The notes below the pieces were generated by a model that saw only the letters and a program-made list of their open reading frames with translations, was not told the origin of the DNA and did no database searches. From NCBI RefSeq assembly GCF_016785085.1, contig NZ_JAENHO010000008.1, positions 62,001-126,000 of the forward strand: a stretch of 64,000 bases of DNA, given 5' to 3'. This document shows positions 33,334-41,387 of the stretch, in pieces; position 1 is the stretch's first letter, and every line of letters begins with the position of its first letter. Made by a program: the position numbers and the translations under genes. Source of the DNA: Paractinoplanes lichenicola. GTDB lineage: Bacteria; Actinomycetota; Actinomycetes; Mycobacteriales; Micromonosporaceae.

Positions 33334-36300
33334 GGCTGAGACAAGCCGCCGCCATAGGATTGGCCGCGGTTCTGACCATCGGAGTCGCGCCGCCACGAGA
33401 GGCCGCGGCCCGGCAGGCGGCGGCCGAACCGCCCAAGCCCGGCGTCCTCGTCTTCGCCGGCGCTGCCGCGGCCCAGCAGGACCCGGTGGCCAGGGCGACC
33501 CAAACCATCCAGGAGCTGGCGACCGCGCAGGGCCTCGAAGCCACGGCGAGCAGCGACCCCGCCGTCTTCAGCACGGCGAGCCTGGCCAAGTACCGGGCCG
33601 TCGTCTACCTCTCGGCCGACGGCGTGACGCTCACCCCCGTACAGGAAACCGCTCTCAAAGGCTTCGTCAACGCGGGCGGCGGCTTCCTCGGTGTCGGCGA
33701 CGCGGCCCGGGCCCAGCTCGACTCGACCTGGTTCACCGGCCTGATCGGCGCCCGCCCGGCCGGCGCGATCCCCGTGGCCCACCCGGTCGCGGCGGTCACC
33801 GCGAGCGGCGAGAACCCGCCGAACGAGACCGCGGTCAAGCTCAACGACGGCGACGCCAACACCAAGTGGCTGGTGCGCACGCCGACCGGCTGGGCACGCT
33901 ACGAGCTGGCGGCGCCGGCCCGGATCACCGCGTACGCCTTGACCTCGGCCAACGACTCGTCGGGGCGCGACCCGAGGGACTGGAAGCTGCAGGGCTCGGC
34001 CGACGGGCAGGCCTGGACCGACGTGGACTCCCGCGCGGGGCAGACGTTCGCGGACCGGTTCCAGATCCGCCGGTTCGACGTGGCGACCCCGGGCGACTAC
34101 AAGTTCTACCGCCTGAACATCACCGCCAACAGTGGCGAGCCGCTGACCCAGCTGGCCGACCTGCGGCTGTTCACCGGCACGACCGAGACCCCGGCCCCGC
34201 CCGCGGTGGCCCGCTCGGTGGTCGACATCATCGACCGGCAGCACCCGGCCACCGCCGGCCTGCCGCTGACCGTCACCCGCGAGGACCGCTGGTACAACTG
34301 GGAGACGAACCCGACCGGGCAGGTGCACACCCTGGCCCAGGTCGAGGAGCGGCACTACAACCCGGGCCTGGGCGCCAACGGCCCGTTCCACCCGATCTCG
34401 TGGTGCCGTGACTACGACGGCGGCCGCTCCTTCTACACCGGCATGGGCCACACCGAGGGCTCGTACGGCGAGGAGGCCTTCCGCAAGCACCTGACCGGCG
34501 CGCTCGGCTGGACCAGCGGCATCACCCGCGCGGACTGCCAGGCCACGATCGGCGCGAACTACAAGATCGAGAAGCTCACCGCGGCCAACCAGACCGGTCA
34601 GCTCGACCAGATCGGCGAGCCGCACGGCCTGACCATCGCGCCCGACGGCACGGTGTTCTACGTCGGCAAGGCGGCCTGCCCGTCCGGGCCGATCGTCCCG
34701 TGGACCGACCCCAACGTGGGCCTCGGCTGCGGCACGATCCACTCCTACGACCCGGCCACCAAGCAGGTCAAGCTGCTGACCACGCTGCCGGTCATGGGCA
34801 ACCGGGGCAGCGGCGACGAGCTGCAGAAGAACGAGGAGGGCCTGCTCGGCATCGTCCCGGACCCGGCCTTCGCTCAGAACGGCCACCTGTACGTCTACTG
34901 GATGCCGCACGCCTCGATCGACCGCGAGAAGCGCATCGGTCAGCGTACGGTCTCGCGCTTCACGTACGACAAGACCACGCAGACGATCGACCAGGCCACC
35001 CGCAAGGACCTGCTCAACTGGCCGGTGCAGATCCACAGCTGCTGCCACGCGGGCGGCGGCATGGCGTTCGACGCGCAGGGCAACCTGTACGTCGGCTCCG
35101 GCGACAGCAACTCGTCGCAGGGCTCGGACGGCTACTCGGGCAACAACTGGACCGCCGAGTATCAGGGCACGTCGTTCCAGGACGCCCGGCGTACGGCCGG
35201 CAACACGAACGACCTCAACGGCAAGATCATCCGCATTCACCCGGAGGCGGACGGCACCTACACGATCCCGTCGGGCAACCTGTTCCCGCCGGGCACGGCG
35301 AAGACCCGTCCGGAGATCTACGTGATGGGCGTGCGCAACATCGCCCGGCTGCAGATCGACCAGAAGAAGCAGTGGCTGACCGCGGGCTGGGTCGGGCCGG
35401 ACGCCGGATCGCCGAGCCCCGAGCTCGGACCGGCCAAGTACGAGACCGCCACGATCATCACCGAGGCGGGCAACCACGGCTGGCCCTACTGCATGGGCAA
35501 CAAGCAGCCGTACCGGGACCGCAGCAACACCGACGCCAAGGTCCTGACCGGCTGGTACAACTGCGACGCGCCGAAGAACGAGTCGCCGCGCAACACGGGC
35601 CTGACCGACCTGCCGCCGATCAAGGACAACATGATCTGGTACTCGCCGGACGGCGGCGGCCCGGTCTTCCCGAAGCGCGCGGGCAGCGACATCCCGACCT
35701 ACAACGCCGCGGACGCGACCTACACCCAGCCCTACCTGCGGGGCGGCGGCCAGGCCGTCATGTCGGGCCCGACGTACCACCGCGACCTGGTCGACCCCAA
35801 GTCGACCGTGGCGTGGCCGTCGTACTGGAACGACAAGTGGCTCATCGGTGACCAGTCGAACGCGGCCAACCGGGTCGCCGTGACTGTCGACCAGCCGGGC
35901 AAGCCGCCGGCGTTCGGCGAGTCGCTGCGGGCCATCATCCCGGCCGGCGGCGGGGCCAACCAGCTGCAGTCGTGGATGGACGCCAAGTTCGGCCCGGACG
36001 GCGCGCTCTACATGCTCGACTACGCGGGCGGCTTCTTCAGCCTGCACCCCAACCAGAAGCTGATCCGCGTCACGTATCAGGGCGGGGCGCCCACCCCGGT
36101 GCCCGCGGCGACGTCGGTGGCGGTGCAGAACAAGCCGCTCACGGTGGCGTTCAACGGTTCCCGCTCGGGCGGGCTGTCCTACAAGTGGACGTTCGGCGAC
36201 GGCGGCACCTCGACCGAGGCCAACCCCACCCACACGTACGCCAAGGTCGGCAAGTACACGGCGACCCTGGTGGTGACCTACGCGGGCGGGACGACCTCGA

Positions 36301-37229
36301 CCGTGACCACGACGGTGACCGCGGGCTGTGCCGTGGCAGACCCTTCCACCACCGTACGGCTTGACGACGTCGACACCGGGGTCGCCAACCGCGTCGTCGG
36401 CGAGGGCTGCACGATCGACGATCTGATCGACGACGAGAGCACGTGGGCGACCCACGACGCCTTCGTCAGGCACGTCTCCGCGGTGACCGCGTCGCTCAAG
36501 CCCCTTTTGAGTGACCGTGAGGCGGGTGCCCTGACCCGGGCGGCGGCCTCCTCGAAGATCGGCACGGCCGGCCACACCGGGTACGTCTCGATCTACAACG
36601 GCACGCCGGAGTCGCTGCAGGACTGGGCGCAGGCGCCGACCGGGCAGTTCACGATCCAGCCGGACGGGTCGCTGCGGCCCAGCGGCGGGCTCGGCATGCT
36701 CTACTACACCAAGCCGTTCAAGGACTTCTCGCTGACGCTGCAGTTCCGTGACGTCGCACCCGGCGACGCCCGCGGCAACAGCGGGGTCTTCACCCGCTTC
36801 CCCGACCCGCGCATCCCGCTCGACCAGCGGCCCGCGGGCAGCTGCGGCACCGTCGGCTCGGCCCGCACCTCGCAGGCCTGGGTGGCCATCTACTGCGGCC
36901 ACGAGATCCAGATCTACGACGGCGAGACCGGTGAGCCGCAGAAGACCGGCTCGATCTACAACTTCGACCCGAACCCGCTCTCGGCCGCCCGTCCCACGGC
37001 GAAGAACGTCTGGAACCGGTACGAGATCAAGGTCGTCGGCCAGCACTACACGATCATCCGGAACGGGGTCGTCATCAAAGAGTTCGACAACACGCCCGGC
37101 AAGCAGTCCTCGCGGGCCGGTGACCCGCCGACCGACCAGCGACAGTTCCTCGAGGGGCTGATCGGCCTGCAGAACCACAGCGACACCGACCTGGTCGACT
37201 TCCGCGACATCCGGGTGCGTGCCCTGTGA
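33330..37229 (+). CDS. Secreted ThuA / PQQ-type sugar dehydrogenase / PKD / DUF1080 multidomain protein
   Basis: 1299 aa. Order: signal peptide (1-28); first half of a ThuA domain (40-153: VLVFAGAAAAQ, GGGFLGVGD); an inserted F5/8 discoidin (156-282: ASGENPPNETAVKL to LADLRLFTG); second half of ThuA (290-405: HPATAGLPLTVTREDRWYNW, YTGMGHTEGSYGEE); a PQQ glucose/sorbosone-dehydrogenase propeller (408-913: IGEPHGLTIAPDG, EEGLLGIVPDPAF, HAGGGMAFDAQGNLYVGSGD, EIYVMGVRNIARL); a PKD domain (928-998); an unnamed ~80-residue module; and DUF1080 (1080-1299), now linked to 3-keto-disaccharide hydrolysis. It would oxidise a sugar extracellularly and possibly cleave the keto product. The start overlaps the laccase stop; the end overlaps the cupredoxin start. 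PQQ dependence is inferred from the fold. Confidence 0.9.
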   Translation: MRLRQAAAIGLAAVLTIGVAPPREAAARQAAAEPPKPGVLVFAGAAAAQQDPVARATQTIQELATAQGLEATASSDPAVFSTASLAKYRAVVYLSADGVTLTPVQETALKGFVNAGGGFLGVGDAARAQLDSTWFTGLIGARPAGAIPVAHPVAAVTASGENPPNETAVKLNDGDANTKWLVRTPTGWARYELAAPARITAYALTSANDSSGRDPRDWKLQGSADGQAWTDVDSRAGQTFADRFQIRRFDVATPGDYKFYRLNITANSGEPLTQLADLRLFTGTTETPAPPAVARSVVDIIDRQHPATAGLPLTVTREDRWYNWETNPTGQVHTLAQVEERHYNPGLGANGPFHPISWCRDYDGGRSFYTGMGHTEGSYGEEAFRKHLTGALGWTSGITRADCQATIGANYKIEKLTAANQTGQLDQIGEPHGLTIAPDGTVFYVGKAACPSGPIVPWTDPNVGLGCGTIHSYDPATKQVKLLTTLPVMGNRGSGDELQKNEEGLLGIVPDPAFAQNGHLYVYWMPHASIDREKRIGQRTVSRFTYDKTTQTIDQATRKDLLNWPVQIHSCCHAGGGMAFDAQGNLYVGSGDSNSSQGSDGYSGNNWTAEYQGTSFQDARRTAGNTNDLNGKIIRIHPEADGTYTIPSGNLFPPGTAKTRPEIYVMGVRNIARLQIDQKKQWLTAGWVGPDAGSPSPELGPAKYETATIITEAGNHGWPYCMGNKQPYRDRSNTDAKVLTGWYNCDAPKNESPRNTGLTDLPPIKDNMIWYSPDGGGPVFPKRAGSDIPTYNAADATYTQPYLRGGGQAVMSGPTYHRDLVDPKSTVAWPSYWNDKWLIGDQSNAANRVAVTVDQPGKPPAFGESLRAIIPAGGGANQLQSWMDAKFGPDGALYMLDYAGGFFSLHPNQKLIRVTYQGGAPTPVPAATSVAVQNKPLTVAFNGSRSGGLSYKWTFGDGGTSTEANPTHTYAKVGKYTATLVVTYAGGTTSTVTTTVTAGCAVADPSTTVRLDDVDTGVANRVVGEGCTIDDLIDDESTWATHDAFVRHVSAVTASLKPLLSDREAGALTRAAASSKIGTAGHTGYVSIYNGTPESLQDWAQAPTGQFTIQPDGSLRPSGGLGMLYYTKPFKDFSLTLQFRDVAPGDARGNSGVFTRFPDPRIPLDQRPAGSCGTVGSARTSQAWVAIYCGHEIQIYDGETGEPQKTGSIYNFDPNPLSAARPTAKNVWNRYEIKVVGQHYTIIRNGVVIKEFDNTPGKQSSRAGDPPTDQRQFLEGLIGLQNHSDTDLVDFRDIRVRAL

Positions 37230-38743
37230 AACGGCTAGTTGGTTTGTTCGCCGCGCTGCTCCTGCTGGTCGGTGGTCTCGCGTCGCCGGCCCAGGCGGCT
37301 GGGACCTTGAACTGGACGGCCGGGGACAGCATCACCGCGTACACGTCGGCGCCGACCACGGCGACGCCCGGCGCCACCACCATCGTGTTCGAGAACAGCG
37401 CGGCCACCGGCAACACGACCGGCATGCCGCACACGCTGACCTTCGACACGTCGACCGAGGGCTACAACCACGACGTCAGCCTCAACATCCTGGCCAACCC
37501 GTTCGACGCCAACAACGGGCGGCACGAGGCCACGGTGACGCTGACCCCGGGGCGGTACAGGTACTTCTGCTCCATCCCGGGGCACAGCACGATGGTCGGC
37601 GAGTTCGTCGTCACCGACGGCCCCGGTCCCGACCCCGACACGACGCCGCCCACGGTGACGGCCGCCGCGGCGGGCACCCAGGACGCGAACGGCAACTACG
37701 TCGGCACGGCCACCGTCACGGTGACCGCCACCGACAACACCGGCGGCTCGGGTGTCGACAAGGTCGAGTACGCGCTGGACAGTGGCGCGTTCCAGGCCTA
37801 CACCGCACCGGTCGCGGTCAGCACGGCCGGGGCCCACACGGTCCGGTACCGGGCGACCGACAAATCGGGCAACGCCTCCACGGAAGGGTCGCTGGCCTTC
37901 ACGGTGGTCGAGCCGGCGCCCGAGGAGGACACCACGCCGCCCACGGTGAACCACGCCCTGGCCGGCACCCAGGACGACGACGGCAACTACGTCGGGTCGG
38001 CCACGGCCACGCTGACCGCCACCGACGACGACTCCGGGGTGGACCGCATCGAGTACTCGCTCGACGGCGGGGCCTACACGGCGTACACCGCACCGGTCGT
38101 CGTCAGCACCGCGGGCATGCACATGCTGCACTACCGGGCCACCGACAAGGCCGGCAACACCTCGGCCGAGAAGATGGCGCACTTCACGGTGGTGCCCGCG
38201 GAGGAGCCCGACACGACGCCGCCGACGGTGGTGGCCGAGGTCGACGGCGAGCAGAACGAGAACGACGCGTACGTGGGCCGGGCCACCGTCACGGTGACGG
38301 CCAACGACACCGAGTCGGAAGTGGCGTCCATCCAGTACGCCCTCGACTCGGGCGCCTGGCTCGCCTACACCCAGCCGGTCGTGATCACCGGGCTCGGCGC
38401 TCACACCGTACGGGCTCGGGCGACCGACACGGCGGGCAACACCTCGCCCGAGAAGACGGTCACGTTCACCGTGGTCGGCACGGGCTCGGACGCCTGCGAG
38501 GTGCCCGACACCCGGACGACCGTGGTCATCGACGGCGACGACACCGGGGTGCCCAACGCGGACACCGGCGACGGCTGCACGATCAACGACCTGATCGACG
38601 AGTACGCGTCCTACCCGAACCACGCCGCGTTCGTGCGGCACGTCGAGACCGTCACCGCCGCGCTGGTGGCCGGCGGCACCCTCACCAAACGGCAGCAGGG
38701 CACGATCGTCCGCGCGGCCGCCCGTTCGGACATCGGATCTTGA
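37226..38743 (+). CDS. Secreted cupredoxin with OmpL47-type repeats
   Basis: 505 aa. Signal peptide (LLLLVGGLASPAQA), then a plastocyanin-like domain (about 26-130) whose type-1 copper ligands are visible: His in MPHTLTFD, then Cys, His and Met in YFCSIPGHSTMVG. Three OmpL47-type Ig-like repeats follow (each begins DTTPPTV and contains IEYSLDGGAYTAYTAP-like text and HTVRYRATDKAGN). The last ~85 residues are an unnamed module also present in the preceding gene product (GCTINDLIDEYA, HAAFVRHVETVTA). It would carry single electrons, plausibly between the dehydrogenase and the laccase. The GTG start overlaps the previous stop (GTGA). Confidence 0.9.
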   Translation: MKRLVGLFAALLLLVGGLASPAQAAGTLNWTAGDSITAYTSAPTTATPGATTIVFENSAATGNTTGMPHTLTFDTSTEGYNHDVSLNILANPFDANNGRHEATVTLTPGRYRYFCSIPGHSTMVGEFVVTDGPGPDPDTTPPTVTAAAAGTQDANGNYVGTATVTVTATDNTGGSGVDKVEYALDSGAFQAYTAPVAVSTAGAHTVRYRATDKSGNASTEGSLAFTVVEPAPEEDTTPPTVNHALAGTQDDDGNYVGSATATLTATDDDSGVDRIEYSLDGGAYTAYTAPVVVSTAGMHMLHYRATDKAGNTSAEKMAHFTVVPAEEPDTTPPTVVAEVDGEQNENDAYVGRATVTVTANDTESEVASIQYALDSGAWLAYTQPVVITGLGAHTVRARATDTAGNTSPEKTVTFTVVGTGSDACEVPDTRTTVVIDGDDTGVPNADTGDGCTINDLIDEYASYPNHAAFVRHVETVTAALVAGGTLTKRQQGTIVRAAARSDIGS

Positions 38744-38760
38744 ATCTTAGGAGCGCCGCC

Positions 38761-39720
38761 ATGCGCAAACGCCTTTCCGTCTTCGCCGCCGCCGGTCTGC
38801 TGGCCGGCCTGATCCCCGCCCTGCCGGCCACCGCCGCGCTGGTCACCCACTGCATCGGCACCGGCGGCGCGGTCACCGTGCCGAACGACCTGCTCGTCCC
38901 GGCCAACGAGTCGTGCTCGCTGACCGGCACCATCGTCACCGGCAACATCACCGTGCAGGCCGGGGCCAACCTGGTCGTCTCGGGCGGCAAGTTCTCGGGC
39001 GAGGTGCGGGTGGCCGGCAACGGCTACCTCGACGCGTCGACCACCACCATCGACGGCCCGGTCGTGCTGGCCGCGGGCGGCTACGGCGTGTTCCTCAAGG
39101 ACGCGTCGAGCGGCACGGTCACCGTACGGGCCAAGGGCACCACGACGGTCGACAGCTTCCTGTTCGTCGAGAACAGCACGATCGCCGGCAACGTCAGCGC
39201 CCAGGCCGGCGAGGTCCGCCTCGACCAGAACACGCAGGTCACCGGCAGCGTCAACAGCACCGGCTCGTACTACACCGACGTGCACGACTCGTTCGTCGAC
39301 GGCGCGCTCTCGGTGCTCAACAGCGCCACCGGCAGCGTGATCTGCGGCAGCTCGGTGCGCGGCAAGGCCACGTTCGCGGGCAACCTGGGCGGGGTGCAGC
39401 TCGGCCCGAACGGCCCGCTCGACAGCTGCGCCTCCGGCGGCTTCTTCGGCAAGGACGTGAGCGTCACCAGCACCACCGGCGGCGTCACGGTCGACGACAA
39501 CATCATCGACGGGACCCTGACGGCCACCGGCAACAACCCGGCCGCCCAGATCGCCGCCAACAACCGCATCCGCAAGGGCACCGTCACCGACAGCGCCGCG
39601 GCGGCAGCCCGCTCGGCCGCCCGCCCCGCCGCCCCGCGCCAGGACGACACGGCCAAGGCCGACGAACGCCGCACCGACGCGGTCGAGGAAGCCAAGGCAG
39701 CCGGCCCCGCCGACCTCTGA
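38761..39720 (+). CDS. Secreted beta-helix-like protein
   Basis: 319 aa. A signal peptide (FAAAGLLAGLIPALPATAA) is followed by a repetitive Val/Thr/Asn/Gly-rich region in which short strands recur about every 20 residues (GNITVQAGANLVVSGGKFSG, SSGTVTVRAKGTTTVDSFLF, then more), as in bactofilin-like or parallel beta-helix surface proteins. The C-terminal ~45 residues are charged and Ala-rich (RRTDAVEEAKAAGPADL). No catalytic motif is seen. AGGAG precedes the ATG. It is the last gene of the laccase operon, 17 bases after the cupredoxin gene, with a strong hairpin after its stop. A role in anchoring or polymer contact is a guess. Confidence 0.75.
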   Translation: MRKRLSVFAAAGLLAGLIPALPATAALVTHCIGTGGAVTVPNDLLVPANESCSLTGTIVTGNITVQAGANLVVSGGKFSGEVRVAGNGYLDASTTTIDGPVVLAAGGYGVFLKDASSGTVTVRAKGTTTVDSFLFVENSTIAGNVSAQAGEVRLDQNTQVTGSVNSTGSYYTDVHDSFVDGALSVLNSATGSVICGSSVRGKATFAGNLGGVQLGPNGPLDSCASGGFFGKDVSVTSTTGGVTVDDNIIDGTLTATGNNPAAQIAANNRIRKGTVTDSAAAAARSAARPAAPRQDDTAKADERRTDAVEEAKAAGPADL

Positions 39721-39734
39721 CATCCCTTCCACCA

Positions 39735-39768
39735 GCCGGCCCCGGACCCGCCCCGGTCCGGGGCCGGC
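39735..39768 (+). terminator. Hairpin terminator of the laccase/PQQ operon
   Basis: A perfect 14-bp stem (39735-39748 with 39755-39768; GCCGGCCCCGGACC pairs with GGTCCGGGGCCGGC) and a six-base loop, 14 bases after the last stop codon of the operon. There is no long T tract, as is common for actinobacterial terminators. Confidence 0.8.
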
Positions 39769-39796
39769 ACACTGTTTACGCTTGCGCAGAGCCATC

Positions 39797-40684
39797 GTGG
39801 AGAAACCACCGGAGATCTTCGATCGCGACACCGAGTGGGACGAGATTGTCCGCTTCGCCCGTGTGCCGCGGAGCGGGGCTGCGCTCGGCGTTGTTTCGGG
39901 TCGGCGTCGTCTTGGCAAGAGTTTCATGCTGGACGCCCTCGTGCGTGCGAGCGGTGGATTCATGTTCAGTGCGCCCGAAGCTGTGGAAGCAGACGCCCTC
40001 CGGCAGTACGGCGCCGCGCTCGGGACCCATCTCGGCGAGCCCACGCCGCTCAGGTTCGACAACTGGGACGAGGCGATCACGCGGACGATGACGCTCGCCC
40101 CGGCCGGTCCACTCCCGGTGGTGATCGACGAGTTCCCGTTCCTGGCCCGGGCCAGCCCGGCGTTACCCTCGATCATCCAACGTGCGCTCGACCCGGCCGG
40201 GCAGCGCTCGAATACGCAGGTTCGGCTCCTGCTGTGCGGGTCCGCCCTGTCATTCATGGGCGGGCTGCTGTCCGGAACCGCGCCGCTGCGTGGACGCGCC
40301 GGCCTGGAACTCGTCGTCCGGACGGAGGCCGGCCCCGTCGTGCTCGGCGGTTATCCCGTCCGAGTCGCCTCAGGTGTGGTCAATGATCCGGCCGCGCACA
40401 CCCAGCACGAGGTGGATGTGGCGGCTTTCGGCCGTGACGAACAGGGTCGTGAGGAGCTCCTCGCGATCGGCGAGGCCAAGTGGAACGAGACCGTGGGCGT
40501 CAGCCACCTGCAACGCCTGGAACGTATTTGCGCCCTGCTGCGAAGCCGGGACGGCATCCACTCTGACCGTTGCCGATTGTTGCTGTTCAGCGGAGCCGGC
40601 TTCACCAGTGAACTGCTCGCGACGGCACAGTCCGACCCGAGCATCCAGCTCGTCGATCTGGACCGGCTGTACGCGCCCAGCTGA
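39797..40684 (+). CDS. Shortened AAA ATPase with DUF234-like nuclease remnant
   Basis: 295 aa from GTG 39797 (a TTG at 39782 would add five residues). The N-terminus is an archaeal-type ATPase: EIFDRDTEWDEI, P-loop SGRRRLGKSFML, Walker B LPVVIDEFPFLA, and LLLCGSALSFMGGLLSG. Immediately after GRAGLELVV the text jumps to the C-terminal domain (NDPAAHTQHEVDVAAFG, LLAIGEAKWNETVGV), whose EVDV...EAKW is the PD-(D/E)xK-like core. Full-length relatives have ~150-180 residues between these parts, so an in-frame internal deletion is likely. It contains a TTA codon (40163-40165) and lower-GC codons than its neighbours, suggesting recent acquisition. Activity is doubtful. Confidence 0.7.
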   Translation: MEKPPEIFDRDTEWDEIVRFARVPRSGAALGVVSGRRRLGKSFMLDALVRASGGFMFSAPEAVEADALRQYGAALGTHLGEPTPLRFDNWDEAITRTMTLAPAGPLPVVIDEFPFLARASPALPSIIQRALDPAGQRSNTQVRLLLCGSALSFMGGLLSGTAPLRGRAGLELVVRTEAGPVVLGGYPVRVASGVVNDPAAHTQHEVDVAAFGRDEQGREELLAIGEAKWNETVGVSHLQRLERICALLRSRDGIHSDRCRLLLFSGAGFTSELLATAQSDPSIQLVDLDRLYAPS

Positions 40685-40693
40685 CGTCCGGGC

Positions 40694-40999
40694 TCAGGTG
40701 CCGGTGACCTCGAAGTGGGTGACTGTGGTTTCGCGGTCGATGAGGAAGTTGTCGTCGGAGGGGTAGAAGACGGCCTGGGTGATGTCGTCGCCGGCGAAGG
40801 CCTTGATCGAGTCGAGGGATTCCCACCAGCTGAGGGTGACGACCTCGGTGCGGCCGTCGCCCAGGTCGCGGGTCCACATCTGGGCGTCGAGGTTGCCGGG
40901 GGTGGCCTTGTATTCGGCCATGCCGGTCTCGTTGATGTATGCCACGTATTCGGCGGCCCGATCGGTCGCGACCCAGCCCCGCCACATGCGCGAAATCAT
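40694..40999 (-). CDS. Antibiotic biosynthesis monooxygenase (ABM)-like dimeric barrel protein
   Basis: 101 aa with the alpha-beta barrel pattern of the ABM superfamily: VATDRAAEYVAYINETGMAE, NLDAQMWTRDLGDGRTEVVT, LSWWESLDSIKAFAGDDI and the final THFEVTG strand. Such proteins are small cytoplasmic dimers; many are heme- or quinol-related oxygenases, others have unknown roles. It is convergent with the ATPase remnant and is followed on the same strand by a small membrane protein gene that lies upstream of it. Function not assignable. Confidence 0.75.
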   Translation of the reverse strand: MISRMWRGWVATDRAAEYVAYINETGMAEYKATPGNLDAQMWTRDLGDGRTEVVTLSWWESLDSIKAFAGDDITQAVFYPSDDNFLIDRETTVTHFEVTGT

Positions 41000-41008
41000 G
41001 GGTCCAGC

Positions 41009-41353
41009 CTACGGAGTGCGGCTGCGCCAGGCGGCCACGGCGAGGGCGGTGGCGAAGGCCGCGTCGGTCAGGGCGATCGTGCGCCAGCGCGGGGAGGCGA
41101 CGGCCAGGGCCACGCCGGTGGCGGCGTGCAGGACGTCCAAAGCCGCGCTGAGCCGGGCGACTCGGGGGCCGGGGGCGGCGGTCGTGACGACGGCCTGCAC
41201 GAGTTGTCTCGTGCCCAGCACCCTTGCCACCGTCATCGCCGCGGCGGGGACCGGCGAGCCGGCGGCCTGGCGCAGCAGGGGTTCCGGGGCCAGCAGCAGG
41301 GCGGCGCCCCAGCCGGCGCGGGCCGGACCGGTCGCCCGGATCGGCTTGGTCAT
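41009..41353 (-). CDS. Small membrane protein, unknown
   Basis: 114 aa with three or four Ala/Val-rich hydrophobic segments (GWGAALLLAPEPLLRQAAG, TVARVLGTRQLVQAVVTTAA, LDVLHAATGVALAVAS, ALTDAAFATALAVAAW). The start MTKPIRATG at 41353 is chosen because GAGGAG lies five bases upstream. It resembles many actinobacterial short membrane proteins annotated only as hypothetical. It precedes the ABM-like gene by nine bases on the same strand and is probably co-transcribed with it. Confidence 0.65.
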   Translation of the reverse strand: MTKPIRATGPARAGWGAALLLAPEPLLRQAAGSPVPAAAMTVARVLGTRQLVQAVVTTAAPGPRVARLSAALDVLHAATGVALAVASPRWRTIALTDAAFATALAVAAWRSRTP

Positions 41354-41387
41354 CCGCACTCCTCGGGTCGGGATTCTCGGGATGCGG

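Noticed and set aside
32757..37178. A very long minus-strand frame opposite the ThuA/PQQ gene
   Set aside because: Its text is Arg/Val/Asp/Gly-rich shadow sequence with no domain pattern, while the plus strand carries a continuous multidomain protein with ribosome site and overlaps. Long antisense frames are expected in DNA with this GC bias.
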